Shown here piece by piece: positions 17,251 through 25,559 of a stretch of 64,000 nucleotides of DNA (the stretch's first letter is position 1; every line of letters starts with the position of its first letter). Source of the DNA: CAVUWL01 sp963787415. GTDB lineage: Bacteria > Actinomycetota > Thermoleophilia > Solirubrobacterales > 70-9. The notes beneath the pieces are model-generated. The model had not been told where the DNA came from. It worked only from the letters and a program-made list of their open reading frames with translations, and did no database searches. The position numbers and the translations under genes are program-made. The stretch covers positions 62,001-126,000 of the forward strand of contig CAWBCO010000006.1 of assembly GCA_963787415.1 (NCBI GenBank), written 5' to 3'.

Positions 17251-17271
17251 TTGAACTAGTTACAAGTTCAA
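17251..17271. promoter_or_regulatory. Candidate MarR operator
   Basis: An exact inverted repeat TTGAAC-n9-GTTCAA sits midway between the divergent MMPL and MarR genes and contains the smaller palindrome AACTAGTT. Size and position are typical of MarR dimer sites, which would repress both genes. The repeat is seen directly; the binding protein is inferred. Confidence 0.55.
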
Positions 17272-17305
17272 ATCATTGGAAAAACAACAGGCTTATAGCA
17301 CGTCC

Positions 17306-17821
17306 ATGGCGACCGTCTCACCCGACAAGCGCGCAACGGCCTCTATCGAGGCAGCGGCAGCTGAGCTGATTGGGCGCTTTGGCCGTATCTTCAGAGCACT
17401 GAAGGCAAACGCGGGCTCCGCTCCCGCCGAGCTGCTTGCCGTTTTCGAAGATGGATCGCTCGGCAAACGCCACGGCCCGGTTCTGTTTGCCATTGCCCTT
17501 GAGAGCAAACTGGGCGTCACCGAGCTGGCCGGGCGGATCGGGCTCGGAGTCCCGACGACGAGCCTTTTGGTTGGAGAGTTAAGCCGGGCAGGACTGGTGA
17601 GGCGGACCGAGGATGACAACGACCGCCGCCGTACGATCGTCACCTTGCACGAAGACCACCGCGAAGCGATCGAGATCTGGGTTCACCAAGCGATGAATCC
17701 GATCCGCAGGACTTTTCGCCAGCTCTCGGCTCCCGAGCGAGACATCTTCCTCAAGGCGTGGCGGATCCTCGATGAAGAGAGCGGTCCAGTCGGGCCCACC
17801 GATACTTCGGATTGTGGATAG
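17306..17821 (+). CDS. MarR-family transcriptional regulator
   Basis: A 171-residue protein from the ATG at 17306; a TTG at 17276 would add ten residues. The winged helix is clear: LGVTELAGRIGLGVPTTSLLVGELSRAGLVRR is the recognition region and TEDDNDRRRTIVTLHE is the wing with the conserved D-x-R-R. It is divergent from the MMPL exporter and probably its repressor, also controlling itself through the palindrome at 17251-17271. Confidence 0.88.
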   Translation: MATVSPDKRATASIEAAAAELIGRFGRIFRALKANAGSAPAELLAVFEDGSLGKRHGPVLFAIALESKLGVTELAGRIGLGVPTTSLLVGELSRAGLVRRTEDDNDRRRTIVTLHEDHREAIEIWVHQAMNPIRRTFRQLSAPERDIFLKAWRILDEESGPVGPTDTSDCG

Positions 17822-17985
17822 AACCGTCAGCTGAAAGCCGTCGCGATTCGCCGCAGTCGCGGCGGTGGAGATCTCGAATCCGGAGCCGCTGCACTGTGAA
17901 TCGGCGTGGATCGCCGACTCCAAATTTGCCCGGACGGATGATGCAGGGCCCCCTCTGCTCTGCTTCGGTGGCCCGAGCCTGTCGG

Positions 17986-18693
17986 CTAAATCATTGCTTG
18001 AGCCAAGGGTCCAGCTCGCAGTAAGGCAATGCTTGTAACCAGGATCCAGGCAAAGAAGGTCGCCGGCACAGCGACGTTGACGGCGCCCTCCAGCGAAAGG
18101 AAGCTACCGTGGTTCATGAACGATGCGGCGATCAGAACGTGGGCGACCGCGCCGAGGACGGCGAGCCAGCCGGTCCATGCGGGGAGGCATCGGTATCGGA
18201 GGACGAGTGCGGCGTAGGCTCCCAGACAGACTGCGGTTGGGATCCCTGAGAGCGCGAGGAATCCAAAGGTCAGGTCGCTGAGCAGGAGGGCAAGAGCCGG
18301 CTGCTGAGGGCGGTAGCTCGCCACCCCGGCGGCCGCGAATGAGGCCAGGACGAGCACCACCAGCGCGATCGCGCCGAGGGCGAAGGCGGCCGACAGCGGC
18401 TGGCCCGGTGGCTCGACCTGGCGCAGCCACGACCACAGGCCCGCGCTAAAGCAAAGGAAGAGGCCCATCGCAAGGCTGTAGATGTAGAGCGAGGCGATTG
18501 AACGTCGGTGATTGGCTTGAAGGTAGGTTGCAACGTGGGTGGCCGAGGAGTTTTCCCCCGGGGCACTCCAAAGCGGCGGGGAGACGAATACAGCCACAAT
18601 GATGAGCGCGAAGCTCGCCAGACCGACGAGCGCGATCAGACGGGTCCGATGAGCGCTCATCTTCCCTGGTCGGCCCTCTCCCACTGCTGTCAC
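17986..18693 (-). CDS. Multi-pass membrane protein of unknown function
   Basis: A 235-residue protein with six predicted membrane helices at about residues 18-38, 68-88, 100-122, 135-160, 170-190 and 205-225. I do not recognise a family; the layout resembles DUF4386-type actinobacterial membrane proteins. The GTG at 18693 has AAAGG seven bases upstream, and an ATG at 18660 is an alternative. It lies alone between the MarR gene and a GNAT gene. Confidence 0.65.
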   Translation of the reverse strand: MTAVGEGRPGKMSAHRTRLIALVGLASFALIIVAVFVSPPLWSAPGENSSATHVATYLQANHRRSIASLYIYSLAMGLFLCFSAGLWSWLRQVEPPGQPLSAAFALGAIALVVLVLASFAAAGVASYRPQQPALALLLSDLTFGFLALSGIPTAVCLGAYAALVLRYRCLPAWTGWLAVLGAVAHVLIAASFMNHGSFLSLEGAVNVAVPATFFAWILVTSIALLRAGPLAQAMI

Positions 18694-18735
18694 CGGAATG
18701 CCTTTCTCAGCAGCTTTGACAGCGGGCCAGATTCA

Positions 18736-19392
18736 TCATGTGGCATTGGTTGAGGTAGGCAGCCGCAGCATCAGGCGCAGCGGTGGGCTGCCCGCCACTC
18801 GGAGCTCGCCGGTGAGTCGGAAGCCAAGGCGCTCATAGAGCGCGGCGCTGCGCTCGCTGGAGGCCTCGATATAAGCGGGCAAGCCCTTGCGGTCACAGCG
18901 CTCAAGGGTCGGACCCATCAGAGCGCCACCGAGCCCCCTTCCCTGCATCTGCGGGAGGACGCCGATGTCTCGGACGTAGTAGTGCGGCCCGCGCACCTCG
19001 CGCGCGTGGCGCCATTCCATCGCGCTGCCAAGCCTCGCGGCTCTCAGCAGATGGATCCCAAAGGCACCACCCTCAAGGAGGGTGGCATGAGGTGGCACGC
19101 GCCAGGCACCGGGTGGCGTGCTCAGGGCAGCGCCGGTGAGATCGCTCCTCGTCCACACCTGCCCGCGGGGCAAAGCCATGTGGCGCAGCTCGATCGCAAA
19201 GTAGCGCCGCAGACGTGCCCGTCTCTTGCCCTCCTCGGGCATCAGCCAGCCAAAGACCGGATCCTCAAAGAACGCCTCCGCCAGCACGGCCTTCAAGCGA
19301 GGGATGTCCTCTGCGGTTGCTCGCCTCAGCTGCTGATCGGCGGGTCCAACGAACGCCCCGTCGCCTCCAAGGGTCGGTGTGACCTCACTCAT
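18736..19392 (-). CDS. GNAT-family N-acetyltransferase
   Basis: A 218-residue protein with the GNAT acetyl-CoA site VRDIGVLPQMQGRGLGGALM (Q-x-x-G-x-G/A) near residue 140 and the family C-terminal motif ERSAALYERLGFRLTGEL. The enzyme transfers an acetyl group to an amine; the substrate is not predictable. It starts two bases after the TetR stop, so both genes form one unit, and TetR probably autoregulates it. Similar arrangements often protect against an inhibitory amine, but that is inference. Confidence 0.88.
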   Translation of the reverse strand: MSEVTPTLGGDGAFVGPADQQLRRATAEDIPRLKAVLAEAFFEDPVFGWLMPEEGKRRARLRRYFAIELRHMALPRGQVWTRSDLTGAALSTPPGAWRVPPHATLLEGGAFGIHLLRAARLGSAMEWRHAREVRGPHYYVRDIGVLPQMQGRGLGGALMGPTLERCDRKGLPAYIEASSERSAALYERLGFRLTGELRVAGSPPLRLMLRLPTSTNAT

Positions 19393-19394
19393 CC

Positions 19395-20096
19395 CTAGCC
19401 TCCTTTCGCTTGCGTTTGCACTGCCTGGGGAGAGCTTGCGAAACCTGGCTGCACCGCGCTCGGGTTCTCCCGCATGAGCGCTTCGAAGGCCATGAAGACA
19501 AGCGCCAGCATCTCTCCGAACAGCGGATCGGGGACAGCGTCGGGGTTGAGCAGCTTCTCTAAGGCCAGGCCGTTGCCGAGGGCGTTGATGAAAAGCCCGA
19601 GCGCCTCGTTTGCCTCAGCGCTCGCTGCGAGACCCCAGCGCTTGGCTCCCTCCGAAGCGACGCGGGCACTGCCGGAGCGAAGCGCCGCGAAACCCCCGCC
19701 CAGGCGCTCACGGAGCCGTGGCTCGCGGATCGCGTGGGACCAGAACTCGATTACGAGCGGAAAGTAGTTCGGGCGCTCGCGCAGAATCGCCATCCAGTGA
19801 TCACCCGCCCCGCGGGCCTGCTCATCGAGCGTTGTCCCCGCGGCAACGATCTCTGCGTACTCGCCGATGTCGGTAGCGATCCTCTCCTCAAAAAGGGCAA
19901 GGAAGAGGTCCTCCTTGCTGGCGAAATTGGAGTAAAGCGCCCCGGTCGTCGCCCCGGCCTCATGTGCGATGTCCTCAACGGAGGCGCCGTGGAAGCCGCT
20001 TCGGGCAAAGACAGATTCGGCGGCATCGATGAGGCGGCGGCGAGTAAGCGCCTTCTGCTCATCGCGAAGCGAGGGGCGACCTGGCACATTTACCAT
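19395..20096 (-). CDS. TetR-family transcriptional regulator
   Basis: A 233-residue regulator from the ATG at 20096. The N-terminal helix-turn-helix is canonical: TRRRLIDAAESVFARSGFHGASVEDIAHEAGATTGALYSNFASKEDLFLALFEE (a single helix-turn-helix of about 50 residues, given here in pieces: recognition helix ATTGALYSNF). The C-terminal ligand domain is all helical. A good promoter ends seven bases upstream of the ATG, which suggests a leaderless transcript. It is co-transcribed with the GNAT gene. Confidence 0.9.
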   Translation of the reverse strand: MVNVPGRPSLRDEQKALTRRRLIDAAESVFARSGFHGASVEDIAHEAGATTGALYSNFASKEDLFLALFEERIATDIGEYAEIVAAGTTLDEQARGAGDHWMAILRERPNYFPLVIEFWSHAIREPRLRERLGGGFAALRSGSARVASEGAKRWGLAASAEANEALGLFINALGNGLALEKLLNPDAVPDPLFGEMLALVFMAFEALMRENPSAVQPGFASSPQAVQTQAKGG

Positions 20097-20103
20097 ATGG
20101 ATC

Positions 20104-20132
20104 AATATTTCAGATAATGGTGTCTATGTCAA
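20104..20132 (-). promoter_or_regulatory. Sigma-70-type promoter for the TetR-GNAT unit
   Basis: Reading the minus strand, a perfect -35 box TTGACA (20132-20127) is followed after 17 bases by AATATT (20109-20104). The ATG at 20096 begins eight bases after the -10 box, about where transcription would start, so the mRNA is probably leaderless. The region is markedly AT-rich against its surroundings. Confidence 0.5.
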
Positions 20133-20216
20133 ATATCGAACACTTTCCGCCTGGTCTTTGCCGAACCCAAGACTCGCGCTCAGAAGGAGCTCGCGTACCG
20201 ATCATTGGTCAGCAAC

Positions 20217-20243
20217 GAGACGCGGGTCATCGACCCGCGTCTC
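20217..20243. other. Perfect 11-bp hairpin without T tract
   Basis: GAGACGCGGGT (20217-20227) pairs exactly with ACCCGCGTCTC (20233-20243) across a five-base loop. It lies between the TetR promoter and the end of the HxlR gene. It may end HxlR transcription, but no T run follows on either strand and it is about 150 bases beyond the HxlR stop. Confidence 0.35.
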
Positions 20244-20395
20244 AGCGCCGAGATCCGGGTGTCGCGGGAGACCCGGCCACGGTGACGGATGGAAGGGTGT
20301 TTGCCCACGGTGAGCCGATCTGGATGAGCGCAAGGGCGCGTTGAAAGCGCTTGCCGGTCAAGTTCAGTTTCAAGCCGCCTCGTCAGGGTGCTCGC

Positions 20396-20845
20396 TCACT
20401 CAGCAATCTCCACGTCCTGGGCTCCAATCGGCGCCCGGCACTCAGAGCAGACGAGCAGGGGCTGGGTTAGCTTGCCGCAGCTGAGGTGGCGGATTTGAAC
20501 CGCCGGGCGGTTGGGGTCGCCGTAGTGTGTATCGGCCCAGCGAAAGAATGCGAGGATCGCCGGGTATAGGTCTAGGCCGCGCGTGGTCAACCTGTACTCA
20601 TACCAATCGGGTTCGGTGCGATAGCGCACCCGCTCGAGGAGTCCGTGCTCGACGAGCTTTGAGAGGCGCTCGGCCAAGATGTTGCGGGCAATGCCGAGAT
20701 TGCGCTGCAACTGTCCGTAGCGGTGAACTCCGGAGTAGGCCTCGCGAATGATTAGAAAGGTCCAGCGATCGGCCAACATCGCGAGGGCCTGCTGAGCGGC
20801 AGCTGCCTTCGCTGCCTCCTCGCCTGCCTGGTTCTTGGCTGACAA
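20396..20845 (-). CDS. HxlR-family transcriptional regulator
   Basis: A 149-residue protein from the TTG at 20845. The winged helix is of HxlR type: ALAMLADRWTFLIIREAYSG, then RYGQLQRNLGIARNILAERLSKLVEHGLLERV. The C-terminal tail has H-x-x-C and C-x-x-C residues (HLSCGK, VCSECRAP) that could bind zinc, common in this branch. It is divergent from the carotenoid-oxygenase operon, 93 bases away, and is the obvious candidate regulator. The start codon lies inside the palindrome AACTAGTT (20844-20851); a related AACTGGTT is at 20879-20886. Confidence 0.88.
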   Translation of the reverse strand: MSAKNQAGEEAAKAAAAQQALAMLADRWTFLIIREAYSGVHRYGQLQRNLGIARNILAERLSKLVEHGLLERVRYRTEPDWYEYRLTTRGLDLYPAILAFFRWADTHYGDPNRPAVQIRHLSCGKLTQPLLVCSECRAPIGAQDVEIAE

Positions 20846-20938
20846 CTAGTTTTAGCCTCTCAAATGGTCTTGTTGTGCAACTGGTTGCTAGACACTACCT
20901 TGGTTTGCATGCACTGCGAACCCGAGAGGAACCAGACG

Positions 20939-22387
20939 ATGAGCACAACCGTACTCGCCCCACCGAAGACCAACAGACCGGATGGACCAGAGATGAGCCG
21001 CGTCTTTGAGACGATTGCCGACGGTCACGACTACACGGTCGAACGGGTGGACGGAAGTCTTCCGTCGGAGTTACGGGGGACGCTCTATCGCAACGGCCCC
21101 TCGCGCAACGAAATCGATGGCATCCCGTTTGCACACCTCTTCGATGGCGACGGGATGCTCTCCCAGTTCGTCTTTTCCGACGGCCACCTTCGCTACCGCA
21201 ACCGCTTTGTCCGCACCACCCACTATCTGGGGGAGCAAAGCGCCAAGAAGCGGCGCTTTCGCAGCTTCGGCGCCCAGCGCTTTGGCGGGCCGTTCGCCAA
21301 CGCCTTCCGCTTGCCCACGGCGTCGAATCCAGCTAACACCAGCGTCGTCTTGCACGCCGGCAACCTGCTGGCGCTCTGGGAGGGTGGGCACCCGTGGCAC
21401 CTCGATCCAGACTCCCTGGAGACGATCGGGAAGGAGGACTTCGGCGGCGCGTTGAAGCGCGCTCATGCGTTCTCGGCTCACCCCAAGCTCGACCCGCTGA
21501 GCGGGGAGCTATTTAACTTCGGCGTCCAGTACGGACCGCGAACAAGGATCCGCACCTACCGGATCGACCGCGGCGGGCGGCTGCGCTACCTGCAGCCAGT
21601 CACCCTGCCCTACCCGGTTCTCAACCACGACTTCGCGCTCAGCGCCAAACACATGATCTTCGTGATCGATCCGCTGGTGCTGAAGATGGGGCGATTTCTC
21701 ACAGGCTTCTCGAGCTTTGACCGGGCCTTCCACTGGGACCCCTCGCGAGGCACGCGGATCGTGCTGGTGCCGCGCGACGGCGGCAGGCCACGGATCGCGG
21801 AGTGCGAGCCTTTCTTCCACTTCCATATCGCCAACGCCTTCGAGGACGGCACCGACACCGTGATTGACCTCTGTCGATATGAGGACTACGCGATAGGGGA
21901 TCTCTTGCGAAACTTCAAGAACGCAACGGAGCTAAACGCCCACAGCTCGCTGTCGCGACTCCGGGTGACCCCGTCGGGAGGGGTCGAGCAAACCGAGCTC
22001 TGTCCATGTCAGGCCGAGTTCCCCCAGCTCGACACGGCACGAAGTGGTACGCGGAATCGCTTCACCTACCTGGCTGCGAGGCCGGACGGCGCCGGATACC
22101 CGACCGCAGTGGTCAAGGTCGACAACGAGGCGGGCCGGCACTGGGCGTTTGACCTTGGCGCCGGCTTTGGCATGGGCGAGCCGATCTTTGTGCCGCGACC
22201 CGAGCGCCACGACGAGGACGACGGATGGCTGCTTGCGCTCGTCTATGACGGCAGTGAGCACCGCTCCCACCTCTACGTGCTCGACGCACGCGATCTCGAG
22301 GGCGAGCCGATAGCGGTCGCCCACCTCCCCCACCATGTCCCCTACGGCTTTCACGGCACCTTCACTTCACGGGTGCCCGCTGCCTGA
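20939..22387 (+). CDS. Carotenoid/stilbene cleavage oxygenase
   Basis: A 482-residue enzyme from the ATG at 20939, with GAGAGGAA upstream. The four iron-binding histidines of the retinal-pigment-type beta-propeller family are visible: H181 (FSAHPKLDP), H230 (VLNHDFALS), H296 (FFHFHIANAF) and H472 (PYGFHGTF). The propeller motif GTLYRNGPSRNEIDG is near residue 48. These Fe(II) dioxygenases split a conjugated double bond in carotenoids, stilbenes or isoeugenol-type compounds. It is first in a tight three-gene operon with an ECH fusion and an SRPBCC protein, which hints that an aldehyde or acid product is processed further. Confidence 0.92.
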   Translation: MSTTVLAPPKTNRPDGPEMSRVFETIADGHDYTVERVDGSLPSELRGTLYRNGPSRNEIDGIPFAHLFDGDGMLSQFVFSDGHLRYRNRFVRTTHYLGEQSAKKRRFRSFGAQRFGGPFANAFRLPTASNPANTSVVLHAGNLLALWEGGHPWHLDPDSLETIGKEDFGGALKRAHAFSAHPKLDPLSGELFNFGVQYGPRTRIRTYRIDRGGRLRYLQPVTLPYPVLNHDFALSAKHMIFVIDPLVLKMGRFLTGFSSFDRAFHWDPSRGTRIVLVPRDGGRPRIAECEPFFHFHIANAFEDGTDTVIDLCRYEDYAIGDLLRNFKNATELNAHSSLSRLRVTPSGGVEQTELCPCQAEFPQLDTARSGTRNRFTYLAARPDGAGYPTAVVKVDNEAGRHWAFDLGAGFGMGEPIFVPRPERHDEDDGWLLALVYDGSEHRSHLYVLDARDLEGEPIAVAHLPHHVPYGFHGTFTSRVPAA

Positions 22388-22396
22388 GGAGAAGCA

Positions 22397-23713
22397 ATGA
22401 CGACCCAGAGCCCCGAACAGCTGGGCCTCCTCTTCGCCGAGCGAATCGGCGCCGGCGACCTAAAGGGACTGCTGGAGCTATATGAGGAGGAGGCTACGCT
22501 GGTCGGCCCCGACGGCGAGACGGGGTCGGGCAAAGAGGCGATCTGCGAGCGTCTGCAGGGACTGCTGGCCTTGGCGCCAGAGATCGAGGCAGGTGAGAGC
22601 CGGGCAATCCTGGCAGGGGACGTCGCGCTGCTCTCCAGCCGCTGGCGGATGACCTTCCCCGCCGGCGATGACGGTGGCCAGGCCGGCTTTGAAGCCAAGA
22701 GCACCGAGGTGGCCCGCCGCCAAACCGATGGCTCCTGGCGCTACGTAATCGACGATCCCGCCTCGATCGGACTCCGTCCTCCAGCCCTACCCACCTCGAG
22801 GACACAGGCATCACTCGCAAACACGAGGGCCAGCAAGGCGGAAGCCGAGCAGCTCATCTATGAGGAGGAAGGGCCGGTCGCTCGGGTCACCTTGAACCGC
22901 CCCGGGCATCGCAATGCACTCTCGATCCAGCTCTCTGAGGAACTGACCGCGACGTTGGAGCGGGTGCGGGCCTCCGAGGCGATCAAGGTTGTGGTGATAG
23001 GCGGCGCCAGGGGGACTTTCTGTGCCGGCGATGACATCACCGAGATGGGGCTGTGGGGGAACGCCAACCAGATCATGCGGCGGGTCGCGAGCTACCAGCG
23101 GATGGCGGACACCATCGAGGAGCTTGACAAGGTGACGATCGCCGCCGTCGACGGTTACGCGGTCGGCGGCGGCCTGGAGATCACGATGGCCTGTGACTTC
23201 GTGATCGCCACCCGACGTGCCCTCTGGGGAATGCCGGAGGTCGACGTCGGGCTCACCCCGGGCTGGGGTGGGACAACGCGGATGGCGCGGCTGATCGGGC
23301 GGCGGATGGCCAAGGAGGTCAACTTGATCGGAGCGCTGCATCCGGCAAGTCGTGCCGCCGAGCTAGGGCTGTGGAACCGGGTGGTACGCGACGAGCGGCT
23401 TGACGCCGAGGTCGGAGCGCTGATCGAGGTCTTACTGGCCAAGAACCAGCAGGCGCTACGCCAACTTAAGTTCATCATCAACAATGGGGTCGAGGCCGAT
23501 CTGCACACCGCCCAGGGCTTTGAGGCGCTCTCGGCCGGGCTGACCGGCGCCGTCAACGGCGCCTGGCAGGTGGCTGACGCCGATCAGCCCGCGGGAATCA
23601 TCGGTTTTATTACCGACGGTGAGAGGTGGCGACAGCGCCGCGCTGGCTCGCGCGACTTCTGGATCGACGGCCCGTTGGCGGAGGGCAACGTGAGCGAGGG
23701 GGCAGAGAAATGA
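22397..23713 (+). CDS. NTF2/SnoaL-like domain fused to enoyl-CoA hydratase/isomerase
   Basis: A 438-residue fusion. Residues 1-125 look like an NTF2/SnoaL-type alpha+beta barrel (GDLKGLLELYEEEATLVGPDG, and DGSWRYVIDDP at its end). After a short linker, residues 150-410 form an enoyl-CoA hydratase/crotonase with the oxyanion loops GTFCAGDDI and DGYAVGGGLE and the MPEVDVGLTPGWGG region. Crotonases hydrate, isomerise or cleave CoA thioesters. The gene starts nine bases after the oxygenase stop and overlaps the next gene by four bases (ATGA). I do not know this domain pairing as a standard architecture. Confidence 0.85.
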   Translation: MTTQSPEQLGLLFAERIGAGDLKGLLELYEEEATLVGPDGETGSGKEAICERLQGLLALAPEIEAGESRAILAGDVALLSSRWRMTFPAGDDGGQAGFEAKSTEVARRQTDGSWRYVIDDPASIGLRPPALPTSRTQASLANTRASKAEAEQLIYEEEGPVARVTLNRPGHRNALSIQLSEELTATLERVRASEAIKVVVIGGARGTFCAGDDITEMGLWGNANQIMRRVASYQRMADTIEELDKVTIAAVDGYAVGGGLEITMACDFVIATRRALWGMPEVDVGLTPGWGGTTRMARLIGRRMAKEVNLIGALHPASRAAELGLWNRVVRDERLDAEVGALIEVLLAKNQQALRQLKFIINNGVEADLHTAQGFEALSAGLTGAVNGAWQVADADQPAGIIGFITDGERWRQRRAGSRDFWIDGPLAEGNVSEGAEK

Positions 23714-24213
23714 GCAAGGCCTCCGCAACCGCGAACCCCGACCCTGGTGGAAAGCTGCCGTTCATCGATGCCCACTCACTCGTGGTAGAGGCGCCACCTG
23801 AGCAGGTGTGGGAGGTGACCGCGCAGGTGATGCGGCGCTGGGTTGAGCAGCTCCTGCCGGGCTTCGGCACTCAAGCGGGGTCGGTGCTCGCCCGCTGGCT
23901 TGGCTGCTCATACTTTGATCCGCCGAGCCCAGGCAACGGAGCGCCCGAGGCGATCGTTGGGTTTCGCGTCGCGCAGGCCGAGCGACCCTCGCTGATCGTG
24001 CTGGAGGGCGAGCACCGCTTCTCGCGCTACGTGCTCAGCTTCCAGATTGAGCCTGCCGATGATTCTTCGTCCATTGTGAAAGCTGAAACCAGGGCAGCCT
24101 TCCCAGGTCGCACTGGCCGCGCCTACCGCAAAGCGGTAATCGGCAGCGGGGGCCACGTATTCGTTGTCCGCCACCTCTTGGCGTCGATCAAGAGACGAGC
24201 GGAGCGGCGTTGA
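23710..24213 (+). CDS. SRPBCC/START-like small protein
   Basis: A 167-residue protein starting at the ATG that overlaps the hydratase stop. The pattern AHSLVVEAPPEQVWEVT, then PSLIVLEGEHRFSRYVLSFQIEP and SSIVKAETRAAFPG, is that of the SRPBCC (polyketide cyclase/START) fold, which encloses hydrophobic ligands. As the third member of the oxygenase operon it could bind or carry a lipophilic intermediate. The function is not established by sequence. Confidence 0.7.
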   Translation: MSKASATANPDPGGKLPFIDAHSLVVEAPPEQVWEVTAQVMRRWVEQLLPGFGTQAGSVLARWLGCSYFDPPSPGNGAPEAIVGFRVAQAERPSLIVLEGEHRFSRYVLSFQIEPADDSSSIVKAETRAAFPGRTGRAYRKAVIGSGGHVFVVRHLLASIKRRAERR

Positions 24214-24660
24214 TGGACGCGGCGCGCCGGTGGGACCTCGGACACACACCCGGATAACGTTGGGGGCAGCGGGAGGCGAGCGCACTAAGCACCAGGTCGG
24301 AGCTCCCAACCCAGAGCGGAGCAGGGAGGTGAGGCGAGGGCGTCAAACCTAGCGAGCGCAGAAAACGTGACGATTACCGATCCAGCCGCGACCGAAAGGC
24401 CTAGGAGCCAAGCGGAGCTCCGCTACGCAAGACGGTTGGAGACAGCCCTCCAACGAGTAGCGCTGATTCCATGCGGGGGGCATCGCCCGGGTGGCACCCT
24501 CGCGACATCGATGAGCAGCGCTCTTAGTGAAGGATCATGGTCAGGTTCGATTTGCTGACCTGGCGGGAACTCTGGAGTTAGGGCTTCGACCGGATTTGGC
24601 CTTTAGCCTCGAAGGCTCGCTTCGGTCCAGTCGGTCCGAGAAGAGTAAATCTCGCCTAGC
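24214..24660. other. Intergenic stretch with one small hairpin
   Basis: No convincing gene on either strand. A stem GTTGGAG/CTCCAAC with a six-base loop is at 24435-24454; it has no T tract. Confidence 0.5.
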
Positions 24661-24804
24661 TCAGTTCCCCGTCTCGCGATGAACGGACTGTGGTCGAGGA
24701 TCTTGCACCGGGCTAAAAGCGACTTTCGCCATCAACCGCACCGCGATCAGCAGAATTACAACCAAAATCAGGATCACGGCGGCAAGCTTTCGATGTCGAC
24801 TCAA
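24661..24804 (-). CDS. Possible 47-residue single-pass membrane peptide
   Basis: A short frame from a TTG at 24804 encodes a basic start (MSRHRKLA), one strongly hydrophobic helix (AVILILVVILLIAVRLMAKV) and a polar tail, ending with TGA at 24661. GAAGGG stands eight bases upstream of the TTG. The layout, positive-inside then helix, is that of a small inner-membrane peptide. With no homologue recognised and a TTG start, this is tentative. Confidence 0.35.
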   Translation of the reverse strand: MSRHRKLAAVILILVVILLIAVRLMAKVAFSPVQDPRPQSVHRETGN

Positions 24805-24949
24805 TACCGGGACCCTTCAACATTACGAGGCGCTAATTCGACTGCCTTGCGCCGCCTTTTAGTTTGAACGTGGCTTATCTTTCTCTTCTGTGGGTTGGGC
24901 GAGCGCCGATCACGACCCCTCGGACATAAAGCGAAGGCGGTCCGGACAG

Positions 24950-25333
24950 TCATGACGATCGCGCGTGCTCCGCTGCCCTCTCGCGCACCTCGGCCTTCTG
25001 CTCAAGGGTCAGCGCTCCCGGGTGGCCTTCCCCCGGCCAGGGGGTAAGGAATAGTAGGAGTCTGGCGTCCCTATGCGCCGCGATGGTGTGTCGCTCACCT
25101 GGCTCGAACTCAAGCATATGGCCGATGCCTGCCATGACCAGTTCGCCCGCCGGCAGAGCCACCTCTATCTCACCTTCTACAACGACGATGCGGGCATGCT
25201 CGTGGACCTGGTGCTCCTGAAGCTCCTCCCCGGCTGGAATGCGCAACAGGATCGCCCGTGCATCATCGGCCGTGGACAGGATTTGAGGCTCATGCGGCTT
25301 TACCACAACGCTCTTTAGGTCCCAACTTTTCAT
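24950..25333 (-). CDS. Cupin-domain protein
   Basis: From the ATG at 25333, preceded by GGAGGAG, the product is 127 residues (MKSWDLKSVVVKPHEPQIL). One cupin barrel is visible: IPAGEELQEHQVHEHARIVVVEGEIEV holds the first histidine motif (H-x-H-x4-V/I-x-x-G) and FEPGERHTIAA the second. It is a small sensor or enzyme-type cupin with probable metal binding. The longer open frame upstream is not coding. Confidence 0.85.
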   Translation of the reverse strand: MKSWDLKSVVVKPHEPQILSTADDARAILLRIPAGEELQEHQVHEHARIVVVEGEIEVALPAGELVMAGIGHMLEFEPGERHTIAAHRDARLLLFLTPWPGEGHPGALTLEQKAEVRERAAEHARSS

Positions 25334-25559
25334 CGTGACTCCTCCACTTCGACATCGGATTAAAGCGCCCCAACCGTATGGCATCGGCGGATCCGCTGCC
25401 GGGGTGTGGATCCATGTCCCATTGCTCCTCTCTACGCCAGTGGCCCGCCGCTGAGATCGGCCCGACTCAAGCTTGGATTGATGATTGCAATTGCGGTGGT
25501 CCGCGCGAAGCTCGGGACGCAAGTGGGGAAATCGCGACAAGCAGATGGCTTGATGGAGA

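Noticed and set aside
20217..20243. Hairpin considered as a rho-independent terminator
   Set aside because: Perfect stem, but no T tract on either side; kept only as a structural element.
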